From JBFKMV01 sp041629655 (GTDB lineage Bacteria > Acidobacteriota > Polarisedimenticolia > Polarisedimenticolales > Polarisedimenticolaceae), in NCBI GenBank assembly GCA_041629655.1, contig JBFKMV010000002.1, positions 1-64,000 on the forward strand: 64,000 nucleotides of DNA. Direction: 5' to 3'. Positions 1 to 7,728 of this stretch are shown piece by piece (the first letter of the stretch is position 1; every line of letters starts with the position of its first letter). A model generated the notes under the pieces. The model was not told the DNA's origin. It saw nothing but the letters and a program-made list of their open reading frames with translations, and did not search any database. A program made the translations under genes and the position numbers.

Positions 1-1139
1 AGGTCGTGGCCCAGGGCACGCCGCGGCAGATCGCGGCCAACCGCGCGTCGCTGACCGGCGCCTACCTGTCCGGCCGCGAGGTCATCGAAACCCCCCGCTC
101 GCGTCGCACCTCCAACGGCAAGCACCTGGAGGTGCGCGGCGCCACCGAGCACAACCTCGATGCGATCACCGTGCGGTTTCCCCTCGGGCTGCTTACCTGC
201 GTCACCGGGGTGTCCGGCTCGGGCAAGAGCACGCTGGTCAACGAGATCCTGCACCGCGCGCTGGCGCGCGCGCTGCATGGGGCCGAGGCCGAGCCGGGGA
301 CGCACCGCCGGATCAACGGGATGGGACGGATCGACAAGGTGATCGATATCGACCAGTCGCCGATCGGCCGCACCCCGCGCTCGAACCCGGCGACCTACGT
401 GGGGCTGTTCACGCCGATCCGCTCCCTGTTCTCGATGGTGCCCGAGGCCCGCGCGCGGGGCTACAAGCCGGGTCGCTTCTCGTTCAACGTCCACGGCGGG
501 CGCTGAGAGGCCTGCGAGGGCGGCGGCGTGCTGACCATCGAGATGCACTTCCTGCCCGACATCTACGTGACCTGCGACACCTGCGGCGGGCATCGCTACA
601 ACCGCGAGACGCTGGAGATCTTCTACAAAGGCCGCCACATCGCCGAGGTGCTGGAGATGAGCGTCGCGCAGGCGCTGCGGTTCTTCGACGCGGTGCCCGC
701 GATCCGCGAGAAGCTGCAGACGCTGCACGACGTGGGGCTGGGCTACATCCGGCTCGGACAGCCCGCGACCACGCTGTCCGGCGGCGAGGCGCAGCGGATC
801 AAGCTGTCCAAGGAGCTGTCGCGGCGCGACACCGGCCGCACGCTGTACCTGCTCGACGAGCCGACCACGGGGCTGCACTTCGACGACATCAAGAAGCTGC
901 TCGGCGTGCTGAACCGGCTGGTCGAGCAGGGCAACACGGTGGTCGTGATCGAGCACAACCTGGACGTGATCAAGACCGCCGACTGGGTGATCGATCTCGG
1001 CCCCGAGGGCGGCGACGCTGGCGGCCGGGTCGTCGCGGCCGGCTCGCCCGAGGAGGTGGCGCGGGTCAAGGGGTCGCGGACCGGGCAGTTCCTGAAAAAG
1101 CTGCTGCGTCGCAACAAGCGTCGCTCGAAGACGGCCTAG
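1..1139 (+). CDS. uvrA: UvrA C-terminal part (start outside window) with in-frame TGA at 504-506
   Basis: About 378 C-terminal residues of UvrA, the damage-sensing ATPase of the cytoplasmic UvrABC excision-repair complex. The reading frame is open at base 1, so the start lies left of the window. Visible in order: the second ATPase Walker A (GVSGSGKST, near 210-235), the [13 protein letters not shown] segment, the zinc-finger region, the ABC signature [11 protein letters not shown] (near 775), Walker [13 protein letters not shown] and the H-loop VIEHNLD. The frame is continuous, but codon 504-506 is TGA where the family has the first zinc-finger cysteine (GGRCEAC is normal; here GGR-TGA-EAC). 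The partner CDTC pair is intact and no other damage is seen. Readings: sequence error, recent null mutation, or recoding. A complete second UvrA lies at 25592-28426. Confidence 0.85.
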
Positions 1140-1159
1140 CGGGACGGAAGGAGCAAACC

Positions 1160-1330
1160 ATGGCCACGACCACAGTCCACTACCGCCGCGAGATCACGCG
1201 CTCGGGGATCGGCTTCGGGTCGGCGCTGGCGATCGCGATCTCGTGGAGCAAGAACGGATCGATCCTGTGGGCGATCCTGCACGGGATCCTGTCCTGGCTC
1301 TACGTGATCTACTACGCGCTGACGCGGTAG
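1160..1330 (+). CDS. Small membrane protein, 56 aa
   Basis: A short gene of unknown function, 20 bases after uvrA on the same strand and probably cotranscribed. AAGGAG at 1148-1153 sits 6 bases before the ATG, which fixes the start. The product begins with a polar, Thr/Arg-rich stretch (about 15 residues). Two hydrophobic segments follow, GFGSALAIAISW and then ILHGILSWLYVIYYAL, separated by a short SKNGS turn; it ends in LTR. This is the layout of a two-pass inner-membrane hairpin. Small proteins of this shape recur in many bacteria as hypothetical proteins; no function is inferred. Confidence 0.8.
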   Translation: MATTTVHYRREITRSGIGFGSALAIAISWSKNGSILWAILHGILSWLYVIYYALTR

Positions 1331-1340
1331 CGGCCCCGGC

Positions 1341-2096
1341 CTAGCCGCTGGCCTCCAGCACGCGCCCGAAGCGCCGCTCGCGCGAGCGGAACTCGGCCAC
1401 CGCGTCAGCAAGCGGCTGCTCGCCGAAGTCGGGCCAGTAGGTGTCGGTGAACACCAGCTCGGCGTAGGCGCACTCCCAGAGCATGAAGTCGGACAGCCGC
1501 TTCTCGCCGCTGGTCCGGATCAGCAGGTCGACGTCCCCGACGTGCGGGTTGGCGTTGACGGCGAGGTTGAGCGCCTCGCCGAAATCCTCGGGGCTCACGT
1601 CCGTACGGTTGCGCACGTAGCGCGCGGCGCCCAGGATCGCGTGCCGGGACGAGTAGTCGACGGCCAGCCGCAGGCGGAACTTCGAGCAGCTCGCGGTCAT
1701 TGCCTCGGCGCGCTCGATCGCCCGCACGACGCCCTCGGGCAACCGGTCGCGGCGGCCGATCACGTTGAGGCGGATGTCGTTCTCGACGCAGGAATGGGAC
1801 TCCTTGTTCAGGTAGTCCTCGAGCAGCCGCATCAACGCCGCGACCTCGCTCTTGGGACGCTGCCAGTTGTCCGACGAGAAGGCGTACAGCGTCAACGTGT
1901 CGATGCCGAGCTTGGACGCCGCCTCGACGGTCCGGCGCACCGCCTTGGCCCCGGCGCGGTGTCCGGCGACGCGCGGCAGGCCGCGCCGGCGGGCCCAGCG
2001 GCCGTTGCCGTCCATGATGATCGCGACATGGAACGACTGGGAAGGGTCGAAGGTACTCTGCATGGTCAGGTGGATCTCGCGGGGAAGGGGGGTCAC
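1341..2096 (-). CDS. uppS: Undecaprenyl diphosphate synthase (isoprenyl transferase)
   Basis: Cis-prenyltransferase that adds isopentenyl diphosphate units to farnesyl diphosphate to make the undecaprenyl carrier for cell-wall synthesis. Family hallmarks are all present: IIMDGNGRWA with the catalytic Asp (about residue 28), the H-x-x-G region GHRAGAKAV, FSSDNWQRP, and the C-terminal RTSGEKRLSDF and LWECAYAELVF segments. Length 251 aa is normal. The GTG start at 2096 overlaps the stop of the upstream regulator (GTGA overlap), so translation is probably coupled; an ATG eleven codons inside, at 2063, is the alternative start and is nearer the usual family N-terminus. Third gene of a leftward operon starting at 3077. 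Confidence 0.95.
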   Translation of the reverse strand: MTPLPREIHLTMQSTFDPSQSFHVAIIMDGNGRWARRRGLPRVAGHRAGAKAVRRTVEAASKLGIDTLTLYAFSSDNWQRPKSEVAALMRLLEDYLNKESHSCVENDIRLNVIGRRDRLPEGVVRAIERAEAMTASCSKFRLRLAVDYSSRHAILGAARYVRNRTDVSPEDFGEALNLAVNANPHVGDVDLLIRTSGEKRLSDFMLWECAYAELVFTDTYWPDFGEQPLADAVAEFRSRERRFGRVLEASG

Positions 2097-2470
2097 GCGT
2101 TGCGCATGGCCCGGATCAGCGCCTCCATGTGGTCCAGGTAACGCTCCAGCGCGCGGCGCCCCTGCGGCGTGAGCTGGTACTCCGTCTTGGGAAACCGGCC
2201 CTCGAACGATTTCGAGCAGCGGATGTAGCCGGCCTCCTCGAGCTTGCGCGCGTGCACGCTGAGGTTGCCGTCGCTGGCCTTGAGCAGCTTCTTCAGCTCG
2301 GTGAAGCTGAGCGATTTGGTCACGGCCAGCGCGCTCATCAGGGCCAGCCGCGTGCGCTCGTGCACCAGGCGGTCGAGACCCTCGTCGCGGGCCAGCGCGC
2401 CCGGGATCTCCTCGAGCAGCTTCTGCTGCTCCTCGCGCTGCTTGCGCGCCGCCTGTTGCCGGTCAGCCAC
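2093..2470 (-). CDS. Winged-helix transcriptional regulator (HTH_34/MarR-PadR-like)
   Basis: A 125-residue DNA-binding protein. A charged N-terminal helix rich in Gln/Glu/Lys (residues 1-25) precedes a winged-helix domain: the helices around LALMSALAVTKSLSFTELKK, the recognition helix near DGNLSVHARKLEEAGY, and the wing at GRFPKTEYQLTPQGRRAL. The YxLTPxGRxALExY ending is typical of the single-domain HTH_34 family. It overlaps the preceding membrane-protein gene by 8 bases and the following uppS by 4, so the three are one transcription unit. Such small regulators often act as repressors of their own operon together with the membrane protein, but target and ligand are unknown here. Confidence 0.88.
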   Translation of the reverse strand: MADRQQAARKQREEQQKLLEEIPGALARDEGLDRLVHERTRLALMSALAVTKSLSFTELKKLLKASDGNLSVHARKLEEAGYIRCSKSFEGRFPKTEYQLTPQGRRALERYLDHMEALIRAMRNA

Positions 2471-3077
2471 CGTAGCGCCTCGCGATCAAAACGCCGAACA
2501 CGACGTGCAGCCCCCCGAAGCCGAGTGCCATCAGCGCATTGCCCCAGGCTGCCGGCAGCGCGAACGCCGCGACGCCGAGGACCATGAACAGCGAGCCCAT
2601 CACGGGGACCGCGCGCACCGAAAACGTCCCGGCGGCCACGACCCCCACGCCGTAGAGCAACAGCCAGGTGCCCGGGATCGCCGACACCAGGCCCGCCTGG
2701 TACAGCACGCCGGTGAGGACCATCGCCGCCACCAGCGGCGGACTGAGGCCGAGCACGAAGCGGCGTCCCGCGCCCCGGGACACGGCGACCCCGGCATTCC
2801 TGGCCTTGTGCGCCAGGGCCCAGCCGCCGATCGCCAGCGCCAGCACGGCGTCGGCCAGCCACACCGCCAGCCAGCCGTCGGCGCCCAGGGTGCGCGAAGC
2901 GATGGCCGCGGCGGCCAGCGCCGACAGGCCCATCGCCACGCCGCCCCAGCCGGGCACGGCGGTGAACGAGGTCGCCGACTCCATCGCCTCGCGGATGAAC
3001 CTCAGGTTGTCCATCGCGCGGGTGTGCAGCTCGGCGGGCCGGAACTCGGCCGGCCGGATCTCGGGTTTCACGGACAC
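2463..3077 (-). CDS. Multi-pass membrane protein of unknown function
   Basis: A 204-residue protein, first gene of the operon with the winged-helix regulator and uppS. The N-terminal ~45 residues are hydrophilic (with NLRFIREAMESA, a pattern seen before in membrane partners of HTH_34 regulators); then about five hydrophobic segments follow, beginning near GVAMGLSALAAAAIA and ending near ALMALGFGGLHVVFGVLI. The GTG start lies exactly 6 bases after a TAGATT -10 box with no ribosome-binding site, so it is probably translated from a leaderless mRNA. A transmembrane sensor or anti-regulator for the downstream regulator is a reasonable inference, unproven. Confidence 0.8.
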   Translation of the reverse strand: MSVKPEIRPAEFRPAELHTRAMDNLRFIREAMESATSFTAVPGWGGVAMGLSALAAAAIASRTLGADGWLAVWLADAVLALAIGGWALAHKARNAGVAVSRGAGRRFVLGLSPPLVAAMVLTGVLYQAGLVSAIPGTWLLLYGVGVVAAGTFSVRAVPVMGSLFMVLGVAAFALPAAWGNALMALGFGGLHVVFGVLIARRYGG

Positions 3078-3083
3078 GCCGAC

Positions 3084-3112
3084 AATCTAGTGGCGGGCTC
3101 CAGGGCTGTCAA
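3084..3112 (-). promoter_or_regulatory. Sigma-70-type promoter, leaderless start
   Basis: On the minus strand, TTGACA (3112-3107), a 17-base spacer and TAGATT (3089-3084). The GTG start codon of the membrane-protein gene begins 6 bases after the -10 box (at 3077). Transcription would start at or within a base or two of that GTG, leaving no room for a ribosome-binding site. This is the best-formed promoter in the window. Confidence 0.75.
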
Positions 3113-3193
3113 GTACTTTGCGGAATAAAGTTTCCTGATGGCGCGATAAATCGCCCATTCCACAACGTTCGCGGGCCAATCCACGGGTTTTCC

Positions 3194-3220
3194 TCAAGAT
3201 TTGCGCCGCGCGGCCGATAC
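3194..3220 (+). promoter_or_regulatory. Sigma-28 (FliA)-type promoter
   Basis: TCAAGATT, an 11-base spacer and GCCGATAC. The flagellar sigma-28 consensus is TAAAGTTT-N11-GCCGATAA: six of eight and seven of eight positions match, with the exact spacer. It lies 33 bases before the start of a gene whose product resembles the C-terminal motif of flagellar rod/hook proteins, which makes a chance match less likely. Confidence 0.55.
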
Positions 3221-3253
3221 GCACCATCGGGGGAGCCTCCAGAGGAGCCCGTG

Positions 3254-3475
3254 ATGTCCGCCGTCCCAGGAATCCAGGCCGCTTTGTTCGGCATCCAGAA
3301 ACACCTCGAGCAGTTCGAGCGCACCGCCGGCCGGCTGGCCCGCCAGGCCCCCGACGGCGACCTGACGCACGACCTCGTCGAGCTGCTCAGCGCCAAGCAC
3401 GGCGTGCAGGCCAATGCCGCCACGGTCCGCGCCGCCGACGAGCTGACCGGCACGCTGCTCGACGTGCTGCGCTAG
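3254..3475 (+). CDS. Small flagellar rod/hook C-terminus-like protein, 73 aa
   Basis: A short protein whose second half ([20 protein letters not shown] then [12 protein letters not shown]) matches the pattern that ends FlgB/FlgC/FlgE/FlgG-type axial proteins: L-x-x-L-I-x-x-(Q/K)-x-x-(Y/x)-x-A-N-A then an x-x-T-(A/x)-(D/x)-E-x-L helix. The N-terminal half, [21 protein letters not shown], is also helical and resembles the start of such proteins (short N-terminal coil). AGGAG at 3243-3247 is 6 bases before this ATG, favoured over the GTG one codon upstream. Stand-alone proteins of this type are usually annotated as hypothetical; there are no other flagellar genes in the window. A sigma-28-like promoter precedes it. 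Its TAG stop shares CTAG with the convergent neighbour. Confidence 0.7.
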   Translation: MSAVPGIQAALFGIQKHLEQFERTAGRLARQAPDGDLTHDLVELLSAKHGVQANAATVRAADELTGTLLDVLR

Positions 3476-5775
3476 AGCCGGAACAGGTACGACACCTTCA
3501 CGAACAGCTGCCGGGCGTCGTTGAGCTCGAGGTCCCGCGTCAGCACGGCCTGCCGGCCGCCGGGGCCGTCCACCAGCTCGACGTTGCGGTAGTTGCTGGT
3601 GTAGCCGGCGTAGATCGCGGTCCACGGATTGACCAGGTAGGTCAGCAGCAGGTCGCCGTTGAGCCGCCGGTCGCGCTCCAGCCGGGTGCGCAGCGGATCG
3701 GGATCGGTGCGCTCGTACTGCACGATCGCGCGCAGCGACAGCTTGGGGTCGAACTGCCAGCCCCAGCGCGTGCGCAGGATCTGGTTGCTGAAGATGCGCG
3801 CGCCGTCGCCACGATCCTCCAGCCGCGTCAACAGCCACGTGTTGTCGATGCGCAGCTGCCGGAACGGCCGCAGCGTCAGCGTCACGTCGGCCCGCTGCAC
3901 GTCCGCCAGGTACGGCGCTTCGCCGGCCGGGGGCGCGAAGTTGATCGTGCGCCCCGCCGAGAATCTCGAGTCCAGCTCCACCGCATTGACGAAGCGCGTG
4001 TCGAAGGCGAAGCCGTGCCGCTGAACGTAGAAGTCCAGCGGCCCGGTCAGGCCGGGGAAGTCCGCGACGCGCAGCCGCTCGCGTCCGCCCTCCAGGAACA
4101 GCTCGATGCTGGTCTGGCGGCGGAACTCCCACTCCAGCTCCGGCTGGAAGCGCGTGTCGAGACGGGTCCCGTCGTGGTCCTCGACCCGCTGCAGGTACAG
4201 CGAGGGCCGCCAGGACAGCAACCGCCGCTTCTCGGGCCGGAATGTGTACGACGCCGACTGGTGCAGGTCGCGCAGGTCGGTCCGCGGGACGAAGCCGGCC
4301 TCGGTGCGGAAATCGCGGCCGATGTCCCGGTAGTGGATATGCTGCGAGTACTTGCGCCCGCTGCGGTTCAGCTCGCCCTCGAACAGCGGCCCGTCGAGCT
4401 GCGTCCCGTCCAGCTCGCGGGTCGAGCCGTGGACCAGCACGAACCGCGAATCCCAGTTGTCGTCCAGCTTGAACCGGCCGTCGATCCCGCCGACGCGGTT
4501 GTGCGCGCGATCGAAGCGCCGCTCGGTGTAGATCAGGCCGAGCTTGTTCTGCCGCCCGAGGTCGCGGATCAGTCTCAGGATGCCGAAGTGCGCCGCCGCT
4601 CCGGCCGCCGGGTCGGCCGGGTCGACCTGGTCTCCGGGGAACTCGTCGTCGATCAGCAGCGCGCCGAGGGCGTAGCGGCCGACCTTGCCCGTCAGCCGCG
4701 CCCCCGCCCGCGGGTCGCGGATGCGGCGCGTGAACACGAGGTCCGAGCGTCCCGGCGTCTCGAACAGGTCGGCGTTCTCGAGGAAGAACGGCCGCTTCTC
4801 CGGGAAGAACACCTCGAACCGCTCGTTGACGGTCACCTGGGGCTGGTCCGACTCGACCTGGCTGAAGTCCGGGTTCAGCGTGAAGTCCAGCGCCAGCTTG
4901 TCCTGGAGCACCAGCTTGGCATCCAGCCCGCCGTCGGGATCGACGTCGTCGCGGACGAAACCGGCGCTGCCGTCCTCGCGCTCCTCGAGCACCCGGAAAC
5001 CGACCGCCGTCCCGTAGGGAATCAGCAGGATGTTGCGGCCGGGCGCGATGCCGCGCAGTCCCCGGAGCCGCCCGGCCTGGTTGAGCCGCCCCTCGATCCG
5101 GTTCGAGACCCGGGGCCAGAACGACGATTCGTTGTTGCGCGGGATGTCGCGCACCAGCACGATGCCCCACGTCTGCTCGGGCGTGCGCGGAAAGCGCAGG
5201 CTCTTGAACGGGATCTCCATCGTGACCACGTAGCCGCGATCGGTGATCCGCCCCCGGGTCTGCCAGACCGTGTCCCAGGAGAAGTCGAAGCCCTGCCCTT
5301 CGGTCCAGATCGCGTCGGTCTGGATCCCGAACGGGTTGGCGATGAACGAGTAGGCGCGCCGCTCGTCGTCGAAAGTGTCGAACTGCACCTCGACGATCTC
5401 GTCACCCAGCACGTCCTCGCGGCGCGACAGGTGCGCGCGGATCAGGTCCGGCCGCTCGTCGAAGGCCAGGAACACCAGGTGCACCGCCTGGTCGTCGTAG
5501 CCCAGGAAGACCTGCGTGCGCTGGCTGGCCGGGCGGCCGTCCTCGGGGCTCTGCTGCGTGAACCCCTCGACGACGGCCAGCCGGCCCTCCCACTCCGGCG
5601 GGCAGGCCATCCCGAGGAAGTCCTCGAGCAGCGGCGGTTGGTCGATTCGCGGGATGACCAGCTCGGGCCGCTGCCGCGGCAGCGGGATCTCGCCCGGGGC
5701 CGCGCCGGCCGGGGTCGCCGAGGCGGCCGCACCCACGACGACGGCGAGCAGCAGTGTGGACAGTCGAACCCGCAA
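3472..5775 (-). CDS. DUF5916 family protein with N-terminal CBM9-like domain
   Basis: A 767-residue exported protein. A signal peptide ([21 protein letters not shown]) is followed by a CBM9/DOMON-like beta domain (about residues 60-240, with [15 protein letters not shown] and [15 protein letters not shown]) and then the DUF5916 domain to the end ([18 protein letters not shown] is diagnostic). The remainder reads as alternating beta strands and ends in SYLFRL, an outer-membrane-barrel-like terminus. I place the start at a TTG (5775) that is preceded by GGGGAGG at good spacing; the frame stays open further upstream but would run through the divergent ACT gene and its promoter. Substrate unknown; related proteins are common in Bacteroidota and Acidobacteriota. 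Confidence 0.85.
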   Translation of the reverse strand: MRVRLSTLLLAVVVGAAASATPAGAAPGEIPLPRQRPELVIPRIDQPPLLEDFLGMACPPEWEGRLAVVEGFTQQSPEDGRPASQRTQVFLGYDDQAVHLVFLAFDERPDLIRAHLSRREDVLGDEIVEVQFDTFDDERRAYSFIANPFGIQTDAIWTEGQGFDFSWDTVWQTRGRITDRGYVVTMEIPFKSLRFPRTPEQTWGIVLVRDIPRNNESSFWPRVSNRIEGRLNQAGRLRGLRGIAPGRNILLIPYGTAVGFRVLEEREDGSAGFVRDDVDPDGGLDAKLVLQDKLALDFTLNPDFSQVESDQPQVTVNERFEVFFPEKRPFFLENADLFETPGRSDLVFTRRIRDPRAGARLTGKVGRYALGALLIDDEFPGDQVDPADPAAGAAAHFGILRLIRDLGRQNKLGLIYTERRFDRAHNRVGGIDGRFKLDDNWDSRFVLVHGSTRELDGTQLDGPLFEGELNRSGRKYSQHIHYRDIGRDFRTEAGFVPRTDLRDLHQSASYTFRPEKRRLLSWRPSLYLQRVEDHDGTRLDTRFQPELEWEFRRQTSIELFLEGGRERLRVADFPGLTGPLDFYVQRHGFAFDTRFVNAVELDSRFSAGRTINFAPPAGEAPYLADVQRADVTLTLRPFRQLRIDNTWLLTRLEDRGDGARIFSNQILRTRWGWQFDPKLSLRAIVQYERTDPDPLRTRLERDRRLNGDLLLTYLVNPWTAIYAGYTSNYRNVELVDGPGGRQAVLTRDLELNDARQLFVKVSYLFRL

Positions 5776-5866
5776 ACCGACCTCCCCGGTCCGCGACGGC
5801 GCGGCAGACCCGCCATCATAGGCAAAGATCCCACGCGACGCAGCCGCGGCGAGCGCCGCGGGCCGA

Positions 5867-5895
5867 TTGACCCGGTCCCGGCTTGTCCCTACGAT
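5867..5895 (+). promoter_or_regulatory. Sigma-70-type promoter for the ACT-domain gene
   Basis: TTGACC (5867-5872), 17 bases, TACGAT (5890-5895). The ATG of the ACT-domain gene is 28 bases further on, behind a GAGGAGG ribosome-binding site, so this transcript has a short leader. Confidence 0.6.
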
Positions 5896-5923
5896 GGTCG
5901 GAGACACTGCGAGGAGGCCCGCG

Positions 5924-6328
5924 ATGCCCAGGATCATGACGCAGGTATCGGCCCACGTGGAGAACCGCCCGGGGGCGCTGGCCGAGCTGACCGCCGCGCT
6001 GCACGAGGCCGGGGTCAACATCCTCGGGGTCTCGGTTCCCGACACCGGCGAGTTCGGAACGGTGCGCCTGCTTCCCGACGACGCGCTGGAGGCGCGCGAG
6101 GCGTTGCGCGACGCGGGGATCCCGCACACCGCCGTCGACGTGCTGGTCGTCGACCTGCCCCATCAGCCGGGGTCGCTGGCCAAGCTGACCGCGATCCTCG
6201 CCGAGGCCAACGTCAACATCCGCTACGCCTATGCGACCAACGCCACCGGGGCCGCCGAGGGGATGTGCGTCCTGCAGGTGGACGACATCCACAAGGCCGA
6301 GCAGGTCCTGGGCCAGAAGCTGCAGTAG
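5924..6328 (+). CDS. Tandem ACT-domain amino-acid-binding protein
   Basis: A 134-residue protein made of two ACT domains: residues about 4-65 ([19 protein letters not shown], then GVNILGVSV) and 70-130 ([19 protein letters not shown], then NVNIRYAYA). The x-(R/Q)-PG-(A/S)-L-A-x-L loop in each repeat is the usual ligand-binding turn. No catalytic domain is attached, so it is a small sensor, probably for an amino acid; homologues sit near amino-acid or CoA metabolism genes. GAGGAGG at 5911-5917, 6 bases before the ATG, fixes the start; the frame continues upstream only through the promoter. Citrate synthase follows from its own promoter. Confidence 0.88.
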   Translation: MPRIMTQVSAHVENRPGALAELTAALHEAGVNILGVSVPDTGEFGTVRLLPDDALEAREALRDAGIPHTAVDVLVVDLPHQPGSLAKLTAILAEANVNIRYAYATNATGAAEGMCVLQVDDIHKAEQVLGQKLQ

Positions 6329-6354
6329 CTCGCCGCCCCCGGTCCCGCTCCGTA

Positions 6355-6383
6355 TTGACAGGTTTTTCGCCCCAAACTAAGCT
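6355..6383 (+). promoter_or_regulatory. Promoter for citrate synthase
   Basis: TTGACA (6355-6360), 17 bases, TAAGCT (6378-6383), 37 bases before the citrate synthase ATG. The -35 is a perfect consensus. Confidence 0.6.
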
Positions 6384-6420
6384 GTTCTTTCGTCCACAGC
6401 CCAGCTCCGAGGAGTCCCCG

Positions 6421-7728
6421 ATGCCCTCGCTCAAGGACAAGCTCGCCGCCCGGATCCCGTCGATGCGCGAGGAGGTCGGCGCGTTGCTCGAGGCCCACGG
6501 CGACCGCAAGATCTCCGACGTCACCGTCGCCCAGGCCTACGGCGGGATGCGCGGGGTCAAGGGGCTCGTCACCGAGACCTCGGCGCTCGACCCGATGGAG
6601 GGGATCCGGTTCCGCGGCTTCACCATCCCGCAGCTTCAGGAACGGCTCCCGGCCGCCGAGGGCGGCGAGCAACCGCTGCCCGAGGGCCTGTTCTGGCTGC
6701 TGCTGACCGGCGAGCTGCCGAGCGTGGAGGACGTGCGCGCGCTGAGCGCGACCTGGCGCGCCAACGAGACGCTGCCCGAGCGGGTCAAGCGGACGCTGGA
6801 CGCGATGCCCGTCGACGCGCACCCGATGACCCAGTTCTCGATCGGGATCCTGGCGCTGCAGCCCGACTCGATCTTCGTCCGGCGCTACCGCGAAGGGATG
6901 TCGAAGAACGAGTACTGGGAGGCGGTGTTCGACGACACGATGGTCCTGCTGGCGCGGCTCCCGCTGGTCGCGGCCTACATCTACCGCCGCAGCTACAAGC
7001 AGGGCGGCCACCTGCCGCCCGCGCAGCCCGGGCTGGACTGGGCCGCCAACCTGGCCCACATGATGGGCGTCGACCACCCGGAGTTCCGCGAGCTGATGCG
7101 GCTGTACCTGACGATCCACGCCGACCACGAGGGCGGCAACGTCAGCGCCCACACCACGCACCTGGTGGGCTCGGCGCTGTCCGATCCGTACCTCTGCCTG
7201 TCCGCCGGCATGAACGGGCTGGCGGGCCCGCTCCACGGACTGGCCAACCAGGAGGTCATCCGCTGGATCATGAAGATGAAGGAAGAGATCGGCGGGGTGC
7301 CGACCCGCGAGCAGGCGACCCGGTACATCTGGGACACGCTGAACAGCGGGCAGGTGGTCCCGGGTTACGGCCACGCCGTGCTGCGCCGCACCGACCCGCG
7401 CTACATGGCGCAGCGGGACTTCGGGCTCAAGCACCTGCCCGACGACGAGAACTTCCGCATCGTGGCGATGCTGTACGAGATCGTGCCCGACATCCTCCAG
7501 GAGCACGGCAAGGCCAAGAACCCGTGGCCCAACGTCGACGCCCACTCCGGCTGCCTGCTGGTGCACTACGGCGTGACCGAGTACGACTTCTACACGGTGC
7601 TGTTCGGGGTCTCGCGGGCGATGGGCGTGCTGGCCTCGCTGGTCTGGGACCGCGCGCTGAGCCTGCCGCTGGAGCGCCCCAAGAGCGTCACCACCGAGTG
7701 GCTCAAGCAGGCGGTAAAGCAGGATTGA
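6421..7728 (+). CDS. gltA: Citrate synthase, mitochondrial-type (type I)
   Basis: Condenses oxaloacetate and acetyl-CoA to citrate, the entry step of the TCA cycle. The 435-residue product follows the eukaryotic mitochondrial enzyme almost segment by segment from near its N-terminus: [78 protein letters not shown] (catalytic His), [16 protein letters not shown] (catalytic His) and [12 protein letters not shown] (catalytic Asp). It lacks the N-terminal domain of the hexameric Gram-negative enzyme, so a dimeric, NADH-insensitive form is likely. GAGGAG at 6409-6414, 6 bases before the ATG, sets the start. Its last 26 bases overlap the end of the convergent fusion gene. Confidence 0.95.
   Translation: MPSLKDKLAARIPSMREEVGALLEAHGDRKISDVTVAQAYGGMRGVKGLVTETSALDPMEGIRFRGFTIPQLQERLPAAEGGEQPLPEGLFWLLLTGELPSVEDVRALSATWRANETLPERVKRTLDAMPVDAHPMTQFSIGILALQPDSIFVRRYREGMSKNEYWEAVFDDTMVLLARLPLVAAYIYRRSYKQGGHLPPAQPGLDWAANLAHMMGVDHPEFRELMRLYLTIHADHEGGNVSAHTTHLVGSALSDPYLCLSAGMNGLAGPLHGLANQEVIRWIMKMKEEIGGVPTREQATRYIWDTLNSGQVVPGYGHAVLRRTDPRYMAQRDFGLKHLPDDENFRIVAMLYEIVPDILQEHGKAKNPWPNVDAHSGCLLVHYGVTEYDFYTVLFGVSRAMGVLASLVWDRALSLPLERPKSVTTEWLKQAVKQD

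Noticed and set aside
507..550. Possible SECIS hairpin after the TGA in uvrA
   Set aside because: Only short, mismatched pairings such as GGCC with GACC are available; no stable stem with a suitable loop at the right distance.
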